Shown: piece after piece, positions 1 through 6,459 of the stretch | Position numbering within the stretch: position 1 is the first letter of the stretch | Layout: each line of letters opens with the position of its first letter | Assembly (NCBI GenBank): GCA_015478675.1 | Contig: JADMIH010000201.1 | Span: forward strand, 1 to 6,623 | From: Chloroflexota bacterium | Lineage (GTDB): Bacteria > Chloroflexota > Chloroflexia > QHBQ01 > JADMIH01 | DNA: 6,623 nucleotides | Direction of reading: 5' to 3' | Position numbers and translations under genes: made by a program | Notes under the pieces: model-generated | Seen by the model: the letters and a program-made list of their open reading frames with translations, nothing else | What the model was told of the DNA's origin: nothing | Database searches by the model: none

Positions 1-635
1 TGAGGATGATAGCCGGGCTGATAAAGCCGATGGAGGGAACGGTCATTATAGATGGCAAGGATGTGGGGCGTAATCCTCAAGAGGCGCGCCGCCTGCTTGG
101 GGTGCAATCCGACATGACGGGGGTCTACCCGCGCCTCACTTCACGCGAGCAGCTTAGCTATTACGGTCGCTTTTATGGTCTAAAGGGTAAGGAGCTACAA
201 AGCCGAGTGCAGGCCGTTATTGACCTGCTCGGCATGCAGGAGATAGCCGACCGCCGGGCGGAGGGTTTCAGCCGGGGGCAGAGGCAGAAGATAGTCATCG
301 GGCGCGCACTGGTACACAACCCGTGCAACATCATCATGGACGAGCCGACCAATGGGCTGGACGTTATGGCGGTGCGCGAAACACGGCAGACAATCAGGGA
401 GTTCGCGCAGCAAGGCCGTTGTGTCCTCTTTAGCACGCACTACATGGACGAGGCGGAACGCCTCTGCGACCATATCGCCATCATTGTAGGCGGCAAGATA
501 ATAGCTTTCGGCACGCCAGCCGCGCTCATGCAGCAAACGGGCAAGCAGACCCTTGAGGACGCTTTTGTGGAGCTTGCGGGCGGTGCGGAAGGAATGCAGC
601 AGAGCGAGTACAGCAGACAATTACAGGAGGCATAA
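1..635 (+). CDS. ABC transporter ATP-binding protein, NatA-type (5' end outside window)
   Basis: This is the ATPase subunit of an ABC-2 exporter; it hydrolyses ATP on the cytoplasmic face to drive the permease encoded next. The reading frame is already open at base 3, so the N-terminus with the Walker A P-loop lies outside the window. Counting from the methionine at base 6, visible parts are the Q-loop glutamine (GVQSD, residue 34), the ABC signature FSRGQRQK (about 88-95), Walker B NIIMDEP with catalytic Glu113, the D-loop (NGLD), and the H-switch His145 in LFSTHYMDEAE. The sequence GRALVHNP and the short tail (GTPAALMQQTGKQTLEDAF) are typical of the NatA/CcmA-like group of single-domain ATPases. 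The gene ends in TAA one base before the permease ATG, so the two are surely co-translated. The transported substrate cannot be told from the sequence; NatAB of Bacillus exports Na+, but many relatives export drugs or lipids. Confidence 0.95.
   Translation, partial: RMIAGLIKPMEGTVIIDGKDVGRNPQEARRLLGVQSDMTGVYPRLTSREQLSYYGRFYGLKGKELQSRVQAVIDLLGMQEIADRRAEGFSRGQRQKIVIGRALVHNPCNIIMDEPTNGLDVMAVRETRQTIREFAQQGRCVLFSTHYMDEAERLCDHIAIIVGGKIIAFGTPAALMQQTGKQTLEDAFVELAGGAEGMQQSEYSRQLQEA
625..630 (+). promoter_or_regulatory. Shine-Dalgarno sequence of the permease gene
   Basis: A perfect AGGAGG lies 6 nt before the ATG at 637, inside the last codons of the ATPase gene. It fixes the permease start at 637 even though the same frame is open further upstream, from about 553. 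Confidence 0.9.
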
Positions 636-636
636 G

Positions 637-1821
637 ATGTGGGGGCGCATTACAAATATATGGGGCAAAGAGCTAACTGATAGCCTTCGAGACAAAAAGG
701 CGCTCCGGCAGGCCTTGCTCATACCACTCATCATCGGGATTTTTTACGCCGCTTTCAATCCCTGGATCAACTCGATAGTCACTGCCAAAGCCAAAGAGCC
801 ACTCGTTATTCCTGCCCAGGGGATAGAGTACGCAAGCCAGGGTCTGCTCGACGCCTTGAAACAGCAGCAGATAACGCTGCAACCCTATACGGGCGACTTG
901 CAAGGGGCAATCTCCAGGGGCGACAAAGGCGCGGGGCTGATTATCCCCGCAGGCTTCAGCGACAACCTCTCTCAAGAGAAGTCTGCTACCCTTATGCTCT
1001 TTACAAATCGCACCTCAGGCGGCATCTTCGGAGGGGGTTTTTCCGCCGACCGGCTGAACCTGGCGCTTAACAGCTACAGCCAGGCTGTTTCAAGCAGCCG
1101 CGTGCAGGCTCGCAATATAGATCCAACTGTGCTGTCGCCCATCAACCTGAAAACGCAAGACCTTGCCACCCCTGAGCAGCTCGCCGGGGTATTCGCCAGC
1201 TTCACCCTGCCTCTAATCATTGGCACCATCGTGGCGCAGGGCGGGTTGTTTATAGCTATAGACACCACAGCAGGCGAGAAAGAGCGCGGGACTCTCGAAT
1301 CGCTCCTTATCACCCCTGCCAGCGATGTGGAAGTGCTCACAGGCAAGCTGGCGGCTGTCTTCACCATGACGTGCATACCGATAGTGCTCACCTTCGTGGG
1401 CTTCTGGATAACCGGCAATATCTTGCCCGAGTCGATCACTAACGGTGCGAGATTGCCGATAACGGTGCCTATCGGCGCTATCCTGATGAGCCTGCCGCTG
1501 GCCCTCTTTGTGGATGTAGTATTGATGATCATGAGTATACGCACCAGGTCGTTCAAGGACGCGCAATCGGCGGCTACGCCTGTTGGCCTGGGGGCGACCG
1601 TGCCCGCGATGCTGGCGGCCTTCGTAGCGCCGAGCAGCCTGGCGATGTACCTGATACCGGTCTACGGGCCCGCCGCGCTGGTGAGCAGCCTGGCAACAGG
1701 CACACAGATTCCTGCGCTTGCTTTCGTCTACGCGGTGGTTGGCAGCCTGGCCGCAGCCGCTGTAGGCTATCTGATAGCGTTGCGCTTCTTCAACCGCGAG
1801 CGAATGCTTTACGGGGTGTAA
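637..1821 (+). CDS. ABC-2 type transporter permease, NatB-like
   Basis: This is the membrane subunit that pairs with the preceding ATPase to form an exporter (394 residues). The order of parts is: a short cytoplasmic N-terminus with an amphipathic stretch (MWGRITNIWGKELTDSLRDK), a first membrane helix at about 25-45, a large extracytoplasmic domain at about 47-182, and then five further hydrophobic segments (about 184-207, 238-260, 276-300, 318-345, 358-382). After the second helix comes the family hallmark DTTAGEKERGTLESLLITP (209-227), the conserved cytoplasmic coupling segment of NatB/YhaP-type permeases. The start at 637 was chosen because of the AGGAGG 6 nt upstream and the one-base gap to the ATPase stop; frame extension upstream to 553 overlaps the ATPase gene and looks non-coding. 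The length and layout match the NatB family. The substrate is unknown. Confidence 0.93.
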   Translation: MWGRITNIWGKELTDSLRDKKALRQALLIPLIIGIFYAAFNPWINSIVTAKAKEPLVIPAQGIEYASQGLLDALKQQQITLQPYTGDLQGAISRGDKGAGLIIPAGFSDNLSQEKSATLMLFTNRTSGGIFGGGFSADRLNLALNSYSQAVSSSRVQARNIDPTVLSPINLKTQDLATPEQLAGVFASFTLPLIIGTIVAQGGLFIAIDTTAGEKERGTLESLLITPASDVEVLTGKLAAVFTMTCIPIVLTFVGFWITGNILPESITNGARLPITVPIGAILMSLPLALFVDVVLMIMSIRTRSFKDAQSAATPVGLGATVPAMLAAFVAPSSLAMYLIPVYGPAALVSSLATGTQIPALAFVYAVVGSLAAAAVGYLIALRFFNRERMLYGV

Positions 1822-1847
1822 AGTTTACAGCTATCGGGGATCAGGCG

Positions 1848-3752
1848 TTAGTAGTGGCCCTTAATCCCTGGCCCTTTCCGCGGCACGTAGCCGAGCTTTT
1901 TTAGCTGGCGGCGCACGGAGGGCTCCTCGGCTTCGGGGACTAACAAGATCTCCTTGTCACCGATTCTGGCAAGCTGCACAGCGTCGCGGAACTGGCGGTT
2001 ATAAGCTATTTCGGCCAGCACAAGCGGGTCGCCTTCGAGCAGCAGTATTCGGCCACAGTCACTCAGCGCATCAAGCTTCTTCTCTATGTCGGAGAGGAAG
2101 ACGCGCACCGTCTGTGGCAGGTCGGCCTCCGCGATGCCGCTCATAGCTATCAGCGCAAGGCGTACGCTGCCGATGGTAGCGCCATTCTCGGCGGCGTCAA
2201 GGATCTTCTCCCGGCTCAAGTGGTAAACAGCCTCGCTCTGAGAGAGCGCTATGCGCTCCAGCAGAGCGCGGTCGTTGGGCATTAGCTTTCTGGGGTCGGT
2301 GACTACCAGGTCGAGGTTGGGCAGCACGCGCAAGAGCGGCGGACCGCTCGGCCTCTCTTCAACAGGGGGCGTATAGCTTGTGGTTAGGCCAAGCAGATAC
2401 GCACCCAGGTTAGTAAGGCGAAATGCCATCAGGCCGTCATAGCGGCTCAAGTAATCTGTATCGAGCCCTTCCAGGCCGTATACCTCGCCGAAGCTATGCG
2501 GCGTATCTTCGGGCCGTGTATAGGCGATATCCACCATGCCGAGGGTGGCTGCGTATTCCCAGAGAAGGGCGCGCAAGTAAGAGCCGGTTACCACGTCCCA
2601 ATACCTCACCTCGTTGTAGCCAAGCCAGCCATACTCAAGGTAAGGGCCTAAGTAAAGGGCACTAGGCTCGCTACGCTCGATTTGGGGGAGCAGGCTCTCG
2701 GCCATCATGTAGCGCAGCAGGTCGTCAAAGGCAACCCAGCGTCCTACAGGGCAGCTTTTCAAGGCTGTAACCAGGCTTCGGCGGCGCTCGGCAGGCTTGG
2801 TGAGGTGTGCATTGCGCGACTGCTGGCCCTTTATAGCTCTGATACGAGAAAGCTCGTCCAGCAGATCACTCTTGACCCACCGCTCCCAGGCGTCGCGCAC
2901 CTGCACGGCACCCACTGTGCCTGCGAAGAGCGCCTGGCCGCTTTTGGTCAACTCCAGCTTGCTTCCCTTCGCGCCTGAGGGCGCGGCCCAATTCGCCGCC
3001 TGTGCCAGCATCACGAGAGCCAGAGGGCGTATCGCCTCATCGGCCTTCTCGTACTCGCCGTCTATGAAGTAATCGGATATGAGCAGACGTCCGCTGAGGA
3101 GGCGCAGCGACCCAAGCGTCGGCAGCCGGGTGGCAGCTCCAACGCTTATCTTGCCTGCCTGCACAAGAGAAAGAAGGGCCATCAGGTCGTGGAAGACAGC
3201 AGCTTCTGTGTCCAGCACCACAAGGTCGGCGTTGGGTTTTACTTTACGGGCTTGCTCCAGGGTAGGAGGTTCTTCTTTGCTTGGTATCTGAAAGGGAGGA
3301 GGTGGAGAGGACAAAGGGCGAAGGAGGGCCGCCACTTCAGGGGCGATGTAGCGCCCCGTATCCGAGACAGAGGCGAAAAAGAGGTCGAAAGGGGTAGCAT
3401 TTTGCTTCTTGCGCCCATAGAAGGTGCCGTAGGCGTACTGAGGTTTGGCTGGCCTCCTCACGCTTGGAAACCTGGCTTCCATGGCTTCAGGGTTGTAGAC
3501 TCCGCCTCTATTATGTACTACCTCGGCGATTACCTCCCTCTGCTGCGGCGTCAACTCCAACCAGAGTCGCCGCACCTCTGCTGGGCTGGTAAGGGCGCCG
3601 GCTATCACCTCCACCAGTTCCGCTTTGCGGGTGGGAGCTTTGCCGGGCAAGAGGGCAGCATACCACTTCAGGTCATCGTTGTTCAGAACGTAAAGGCTTT
3701 GCTGGAGAGTGGGCAGAGCGGATAGAGCGGTTGATACACGTGTGCGTGCCAT
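1848..3752 (-). CDS. XPB/Ssl2 N-terminal-like (helicase-associated) domain protein without helicase motor
   Basis: A 634-residue soluble protein and last gene of the minus-strand cluster. The N-terminus (about 10-54) looks like a SAP-type helix-extended-helix (LNNDDLKWYAALLPGKAPTR then KAELVEVIAGAL). It is followed by a winged-helix-like stretch (about 67-95, LTPQQREVIAEVVHNRGG). A proline-rich linker (146-163) leads to a helical middle part (165-470). The C-terminal part (473-624) has the pattern of the XPB/Ssl2-like N-terminal domain (Pfam Helicase_C_3 type): LLRVLPNLDLVVTDP, a helix pair (YHLSREKILDAAENG), LPQTVRVFLSDIEKKL, then a final strand-helix (EILLVPEAEE...QLKKLGYVP). No Walker A, DEAD/DEAH or other helicase motif is present, so it is not a helicase by itself. 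DNA binding is an inference from the fold. A GGAGG lies directly after the selenoprotein stop, with a rather long 13-nt spacing to this ATG. The exact cellular role is unknown. Confidence 0.75.
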   Translation of the reverse strand: MARTRVSTALSALPTLQQSLYVLNNDDLKWYAALLPGKAPTRKAELVEVIAGALTSPAEVRRLWLELTPQQREVIAEVVHNRGGVYNPEAMEARFPSVRRPAKPQYAYGTFYGRKKQNATPFDLFFASVSDTGRYIAPEVAALLRPLSSPPPPFQIPSKEEPPTLEQARKVKPNADLVVLDTEAAVFHDLMALLSLVQAGKISVGAATRLPTLGSLRLLSGRLLISDYFIDGEYEKADEAIRPLALVMLAQAANWAAPSGAKGSKLELTKSGQALFAGTVGAVQVRDAWERWVKSDLLDELSRIRAIKGQQSRNAHLTKPAERRRSLVTALKSCPVGRWVAFDDLLRYMMAESLLPQIERSEPSALYLGPYLEYGWLGYNEVRYWDVVTGSYLRALLWEYAATLGMVDIAYTRPEDTPHSFGEVYGLEGLDTDYLSRYDGLMAFRLTNLGAYLLGLTTSYTPPVEERPSGPPLLRVLPNLDLVVTDPRKLMPNDRALLERIALSQSEAVYHLSREKILDAAENGATIGSVRLALIAMSGIAEADLPQTVRVFLSDIEKKLDALSDCGRILLLEGDPLVLAEIAYNRQFRDAVQLARIGDKEILLVPEAEEPSVRRQLKKLGYVPRKGPGIKGHY

Positions 3753-3765
3753 CTTTTAAATCGAG

Positions 3766-3770
3766 CCTCC
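3766..3770 (-). promoter_or_regulatory. Shine-Dalgarno sequence of the XPB-N-like gene
   Basis: GGAGG on the minus strand begins immediately after the TAA (3773-3771) of the upstream gene and lies 13 nt before the ATG at 3752. The spacing is longer than optimal, but no other in-frame start codon lies closer. It suggests translation coupled to the upstream gene. Confidence 0.65.
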
Positions 3771-5288
3771 TTACTGAATGCCTGCTTCCGATGAGAAAGT
3801 AATCTGAATAGTTGTTGGAGGTAAGAGCTTCGCATCCGCTCCTATCTTCGATTGCAGCACTCTGTGGTTGTTCGTATCGGCTATATAGAGCCGCGCTTCA
3901 TTGCCTGATGCCCACACTGAGATACCCCCCGGCTCCCACAGCTCGGTGGGGTCGCCGGAGCCGAGAAGGGTGATGCACTCTTTTGTGGATAGCTCCAGCA
4001 TCTTTATCTTGTTGTTGTAGGTGTCGGCTATGTAGACTTTGCCATTGTAGCAGGCAACACCCAGGCAATGTTGCAGGCGCACTTGCTTGCCTCTGCCATC
4101 TTTATCGCCGAAGTCGAAAAGCCCTTCGCCAAGCAGACTCTGAGTGATGCCGTCGGGGCTGAACTCAGAGGAGCGGACAGCGCTCGATTCGCTATCGGCA
4201 AGGAAAAGTAGCTGCTCGTCGGTGGTGAGGCCGCTCGGCTGGGCCAGGGCCGCGCTCAGGTTGGGACCGTCCGTTATATCTTCGCGCCCACTCCCAACGA
4301 ATGGGTTTACCACGCCTGTAGAAAGTTCCATCCGCCATAGCTGGTGAGCGCCCGCCATCGCGATATAAAGCTGATTATCCATCTCCAGCAGGTCCCAGGG
4401 TGAATTGAGAGCGGTGGCAGTGCCGATGCCGCCGGTGCGAGAATAACCCTGCTCGCCTGTGCCCGCCACTGTCTTGAGCGTGTCGGCGTTCAGATCAGCC
4501 GCCCTGACAGAGTGATTCTCCGTGTCAGCTATGAACAGTGTATTCTCCTGTAGAGCCATACCTTCGGCATGATTGAGCATAACCTCGGCGAATGTACCGT
4601 CGCGGAAGCCCGGCTCACCACTGCCTATCGTCTGCGTAACATTCGCTGATGTGCCATCGCCGCTAACATAGGCGACGAGCACGCGGTTGTGCGCCGTATC
4701 AGAGATAAAGAGGCGGCTGCCTGCGGGGTCGGCCAGCACCTTACCTGGAAAAAACAGAGGCGAGTCGCTCGGCGGAGCGGGGTCGGGGGGGAAGTGCATT
4801 GGAGCGCGGTCCAGCACACCCGACTGAGCATATACCTGCACGATCTGCCCTATAAGGGCATCGAACTCTTCAAAGGCAAACTCGCCTGAATGCCGGCCTA
4901 TATACTTGCCATCAGGGCCGACCAGCACCACTGTCGGCCATGACTGCACGTTATAAGCCCTCCAGGTGCGGAAGGCGCGGTCGTTCACCACGGGGTGAGT
5001 AACGCCAAGCCTGCGAGTGGCCGCTCGGATGTTATCCGTGTCTCGTTCGGCGATAAACTTGCCGGAATGAACCCCTATCGCTACCATTTCGCTCGCGTAC
5101 TTCTCTTCAAGCCTGCTCACGGCAGGCAATATATGCACGCAGTTGATTCAGCCATAAGTCCAGAAGTCGAGCAGGAGGATTTTGCCGCGCAGGTCGGCGA
5201 GGGTGAGAGGGTTGCCGCCGCTGTTTATCCAGTCGAGGCCTGTGGGGAACTGGGGGGCAGGGTATGCGCCCAAAAGATCGTTTACCAT
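3771..5288 (-). CDS. Thioredoxin-like/NHL-repeat selenoprotein with U-x-x-C active site (UGA at codon 47)
   Basis: A predicted 505-residue cytoplasmic protein if the in-frame TGA at 5150-5148 is read as selenocysteine. Residues 1-46 carry an AhpC/TSA-TlpA-like start ([21 protein letters not shown]). The TGA is codon 47 and is followed by INCVHILP, so the redox motif is Sec47-Ile-Asn-Cys50 where relatives have Cys-Ile-Asn-Cys. The thioredoxin fold continues to about 157 with the cis-proline motif WPT (Pro118). A proline-rich linker (163-181) leads to an NHL beta-propeller with six repeat cores, near 193 ([11 protein letters not shown]), 251, 307, 361, 418 and 467 ([11 protein letters not shown]). 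The architecture resembles animal NHLRC2 and its bacterial relatives, whose substrates are poorly known; thiol-disulfide exchange or peroxide reduction is an inference. The start at 5288 has GAAAGG (5305-5300) 11 nt upstream and lies 18 nt after the esterase stop. No signal peptide is seen. Alternatives are a nonsense mutation or a base error at the TGA. Confidence 0.82.
5107..5147 (-). promoter_or_regulatory. Candidate bacterial SECIS element
   Basis: Directly downstream of the UGA the transcript can form a perfect 6-bp GC-rich stem, GCCUGC/GCAGGC, closed by the 5-nt loop CGUGA (hairpin at 5127-5111). The loop spans nucleotides 27-31 after the UGA and has a G at its second position. Both match the known bacterial SECIS rules: loop about 16-37 nt from UGA and a G in the first two loop bases. 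A short lower stem, UCAA (5146-5143) with UUGA (5110-5107), could close the structure next to the UGA, leaving a 15-nt bulge on the 5' side. The element lies within the coding sequence, as in known bacterial selenoprotein mRNAs, where SelB binds it. The folding was done by eye. Confidence 0.7.
5148..5150 (-). other. In-frame UGA, predicted selenocysteine codon (Sec47)
   Basis: The TGA on the minus strand falls between TAT GGC and ATC AAC TGC. It replaces the first cysteine codon of the C-x-x-C motif, the usual position of selenocysteine in thioredoxin-fold selenoproteins. The frame stays open for 46 codons before and 458 sense codons after it. Tryptophan is encoded by TGG nearby (Trp20, Trp43), so UGA is not reassigned to tryptophan. 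Confidence 0.82.
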
Positions 5289-5299
5289 CGTGTAAATAG

Positions 5300-5305
5300 C
5301 CTTTC
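5300..5305 (-). promoter_or_regulatory. Shine-Dalgarno-like sequence of the selenoprotein gene
   Basis: GAAAGG on the minus strand overlaps the second of the tandem TGA codons after the esterase and lies 11 nt before the ATG at 5288. It is weaker and more distant than the other ribosome binding sites in this window. It supports the 5288 start over the GTG at 5138, which has no such site. Confidence 0.55.
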
Positions 5306-5306
5306 A

Positions 5307-6314
5307 TCAATCCTCGGTTTCGAGGACAGATAGCAGTTGTGGGAGGGAAACGCTATATCTGTACTGCACAGACATATGCCCATCGTCGAACTCTTCGTAG
5401 GTATGAGGCACTTTGAGATTGCCGAGGAGCCGCGACATTATGCGGGCGCTGAATTGCAGGTTAAATTCGTCGCGGCTGCCGCAGTCCATATAGAGGAGGC
5501 GCAAGCGGCGCAGGTTATCAGCGTAGCTGGGGGCAAGCACAATGGGGTCGAAGCGCAGCCAGCGCGACCAGACATCCTCTTTTATCTCGCATGTATATGT
5601 GTCTAGGGGCAAGTCTATGCCCAGGAAGCTGTCGGGGCCTGGCGAGTAGCAGGCCGACATCGCCAGCATGTTGAGGACATCGAAATCGTCAGATCCTTTT
5701 TTGGCTTTGCCCTCAAAGGCGGCCCACCACGCCTCGAGGCCACCAGCGCGGTTGATTACATTGCAGAACTTGGGGAACTCGGGCTTGTAGCAGAGCTCGA
5801 AGTACATGTCTCCGCTGTGGCAGGCGAGCGCACCAAAGACGTCAGGGTGGCGCATCCCCAGCATGAAAGCGCCGTAGCCGCCGCTCGATTTGCCGAAGAT
5901 GCCTCGCGCCTCAGGAGATGGTACAGTGCGGAAGTGGCCATCAACGAAGGAGATAATCTCCTCTACAACGTAGTCCTCGTACCGCCCAACGGCAGCCGAG
6001 TTGACATACTGGCTCCCGCCCAGGCGCGTGAAGCAGTCGGGGAGGACCACTATGGCGTGAGGCATGCCGCCGGCATAAAGCTGCTCAAGGCGGCGAGGCA
6101 TATTAGGCTGCCAGGCGTCCCAGTTGAGCATACCGAGGCCGGAGCCTGTGAAACCCGCAAGGCCGTAAAGCACAGGGTAGCGCCGCGAAGCTGCGGGGTC
6201 GTAGCCCGGCGGTAGAATAACGGGGAGCTCGCGCACGGCAGGGTCGCCCAGCGGGTTGCCCTCCAGCACCTTGCCAGGCACCTCCGCCATCTGCACCATA
6301 GCACGCTCCCTCAT
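5307..6314 (-). CDS. Alpha/beta-hydrolase, putative esterase family (EstD/Fes-like)
   Basis: A 335-residue serine hydrolase of the putative esterase family (PF00756 type: esterase D, feruloyl esterase, enterochelin esterase, mycolyltransferase). The expected parts appear in order: an N-terminal strand region (VLEGNPLGDPAVRELPVILP) ending in PPGYDP (35-40), a glycine-rich stretch near the oxyanion site (YGLAGFTGSG, 50-59), VVLPDCF (89-95), the nucleophile elbow GKSSGG with Ser143, the likely acid Asp282 in CGSRDEF, and His313 in FDDGHM. There is no signal peptide, so it is probably cytoplasmic. The start at 6314 was chosen because AGGAG lies 7 nt upstream; an earlier in-frame ATG at 6347 overlaps the promoter -10 box. 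The gene ends in tandem TGA TGA and is 18 nt from the selenoprotein ATG. The natural substrate is unknown. It is probably the first gene of the three-gene unit. Confidence 0.9.
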   Translation of the reverse strand: MRERAMVQMAEVPGKVLEGNPLGDPAVRELPVILPPGYDPAASRRYPVLYGLAGFTGSGLGMLNWDAWQPNMPRRLEQLYAGGMPHAIVVLPDCFTRLGGSQYVNSAAVGRYEDYVVEEIISFVDGHFRTVPSPEARGIFGKSSGGYGAFMLGMRHPDVFGALACHSGDMYFELCYKPEFPKFCNVINRAGGLEAWWAAFEGKAKKGSDDFDVLNMLAMSACYSPGPDSFLGIDLPLDTYTCEIKEDVWSRWLRFDPIVLAPSYADNLRRLRLLYMDCGSRDEFNLQFSARIMSRLLGNLKVPHTYEEFDDGHMSVQYRYSVSLPQLLSVLETED

Positions 6315-6321
6315 AACGGCT

Positions 6322-6326
6322 CTCCT
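6322..6326 (-). promoter_or_regulatory. Shine-Dalgarno sequence of the esterase gene
   Basis: AGGAG on the minus strand, 7 nt before the ATG at 6314. It decides the start against the in-frame ATG at 6347, which has no such site and lies inside the promoter. Confidence 0.85.
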
Positions 6327-6345
6327 GACTGACAGAATATAAGCC

Positions 6346-6375
6346 ATTATAGCGGCCCCACTCGCCGGGGCGCAA
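6346..6375 (-). promoter_or_regulatory. Sigma-70-type promoter of the esterase-selenoprotein unit
   Basis: The minus strand has a perfect -10 hexamer TATAAT (6351-6346) about 31 nt before the esterase ATG. With an 18-nt spacer the -35 position is TTGCGC (6375-6370), which matches only the TTG of TTGACA. A GCCCC/GGGGC inverted repeat with a 7-nt loop (6355-6371) lies in the spacer and could be an operator or chance. The -10 box is convincing; the -35 box is weak. Confidence 0.6.
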
Positions 6376-6459
6376 CCACAGAGAGTTGGCCCTGTAGTGT
6401 GAGACTGCTCACCTAGAGAGGATTGTTACAGTTGCCCCGCCAGCATGAGGGTTGACCGG
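6352..6459. other. Intergenic region between the right-edge gene and the esterase
   Basis: Besides the promoter elements, this stretch contains one small hairpin, GTGAG/CTCAC with a 4-nt loop (6399-6412). It has only 5 bp and no following T-run, so it is not a clear terminator of the upstream minus-strand gene. No RNA gene or further reading frame is evident. Confidence 0.4.

Noticed and set aside
1818..1828. Palindrome GTAAAGTTTAC across the end of the permease gene as a terminator
   Set aside because: The arms are separated by a single base, so it cannot form a hairpin loop, and no T-run follows. The convergent gap 1822-1847 shows no terminator for either strand.
3189..3725. Plus-strand open frame of 178 codons opposite the XPB-N-like gene
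   Set aside because: It lies wholly antisense to a well-supported gene, has no convincing ribosome binding site, and has a low-complexity, Arg/Gly-rich composition typical of a shadow frame in GC-rich DNA.
3771..5138. A thioredoxin-NHL gene starting at GTG 5138 right after the TGA
   Set aside because: This start lies inside the active-site motif (after INC), has no Shine-Dalgarno sequence, and would remove the first strands and both redox residues of the fold. The frame upstream of the TGA encodes exactly the missing part.
5148..5150. TGA as plain nonsense mutation, pseudogene or sequencing error
   Set aside because: Not excluded, but less likely: the codon sits at the one position favoured for selenocysteine, a SECIS-like hairpin follows at the right distance, and the rest of the frame shows no other damage.
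5148..5150. Genetic code with UGA = Trp or Gly
   Set aside because: TGG is used for tryptophan throughout, the base composition is GC-rich, and the esterase ends properly at UGA UGA. A Trp or Gly at this site would also destroy the redox motif.
5107..5310. Minus-strand open frame covering the start of the selenoprotein in another frame
   Set aside because: Its product is rich in Arg and Pro without any domain pattern. It is the shadow of the selenoprotein N-terminus, whose own frame encodes the recognisable thioredoxin start.
6315..6347. Esterase start at ATG 6347 (eleven extra residues)
   Set aside because: The ATG is part of the TATAAT promoter box and has no Shine-Dalgarno sequence, whereas AGGAG lies 7 nt before the ATG at 6314.
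6399..6412. GTGAG/CTCAC hairpin as terminator of the right-edge gene
   Set aside because: Only 5 bp, no flanking T-tract, and it lies about 50 bases past the stop codon. It may be chance.
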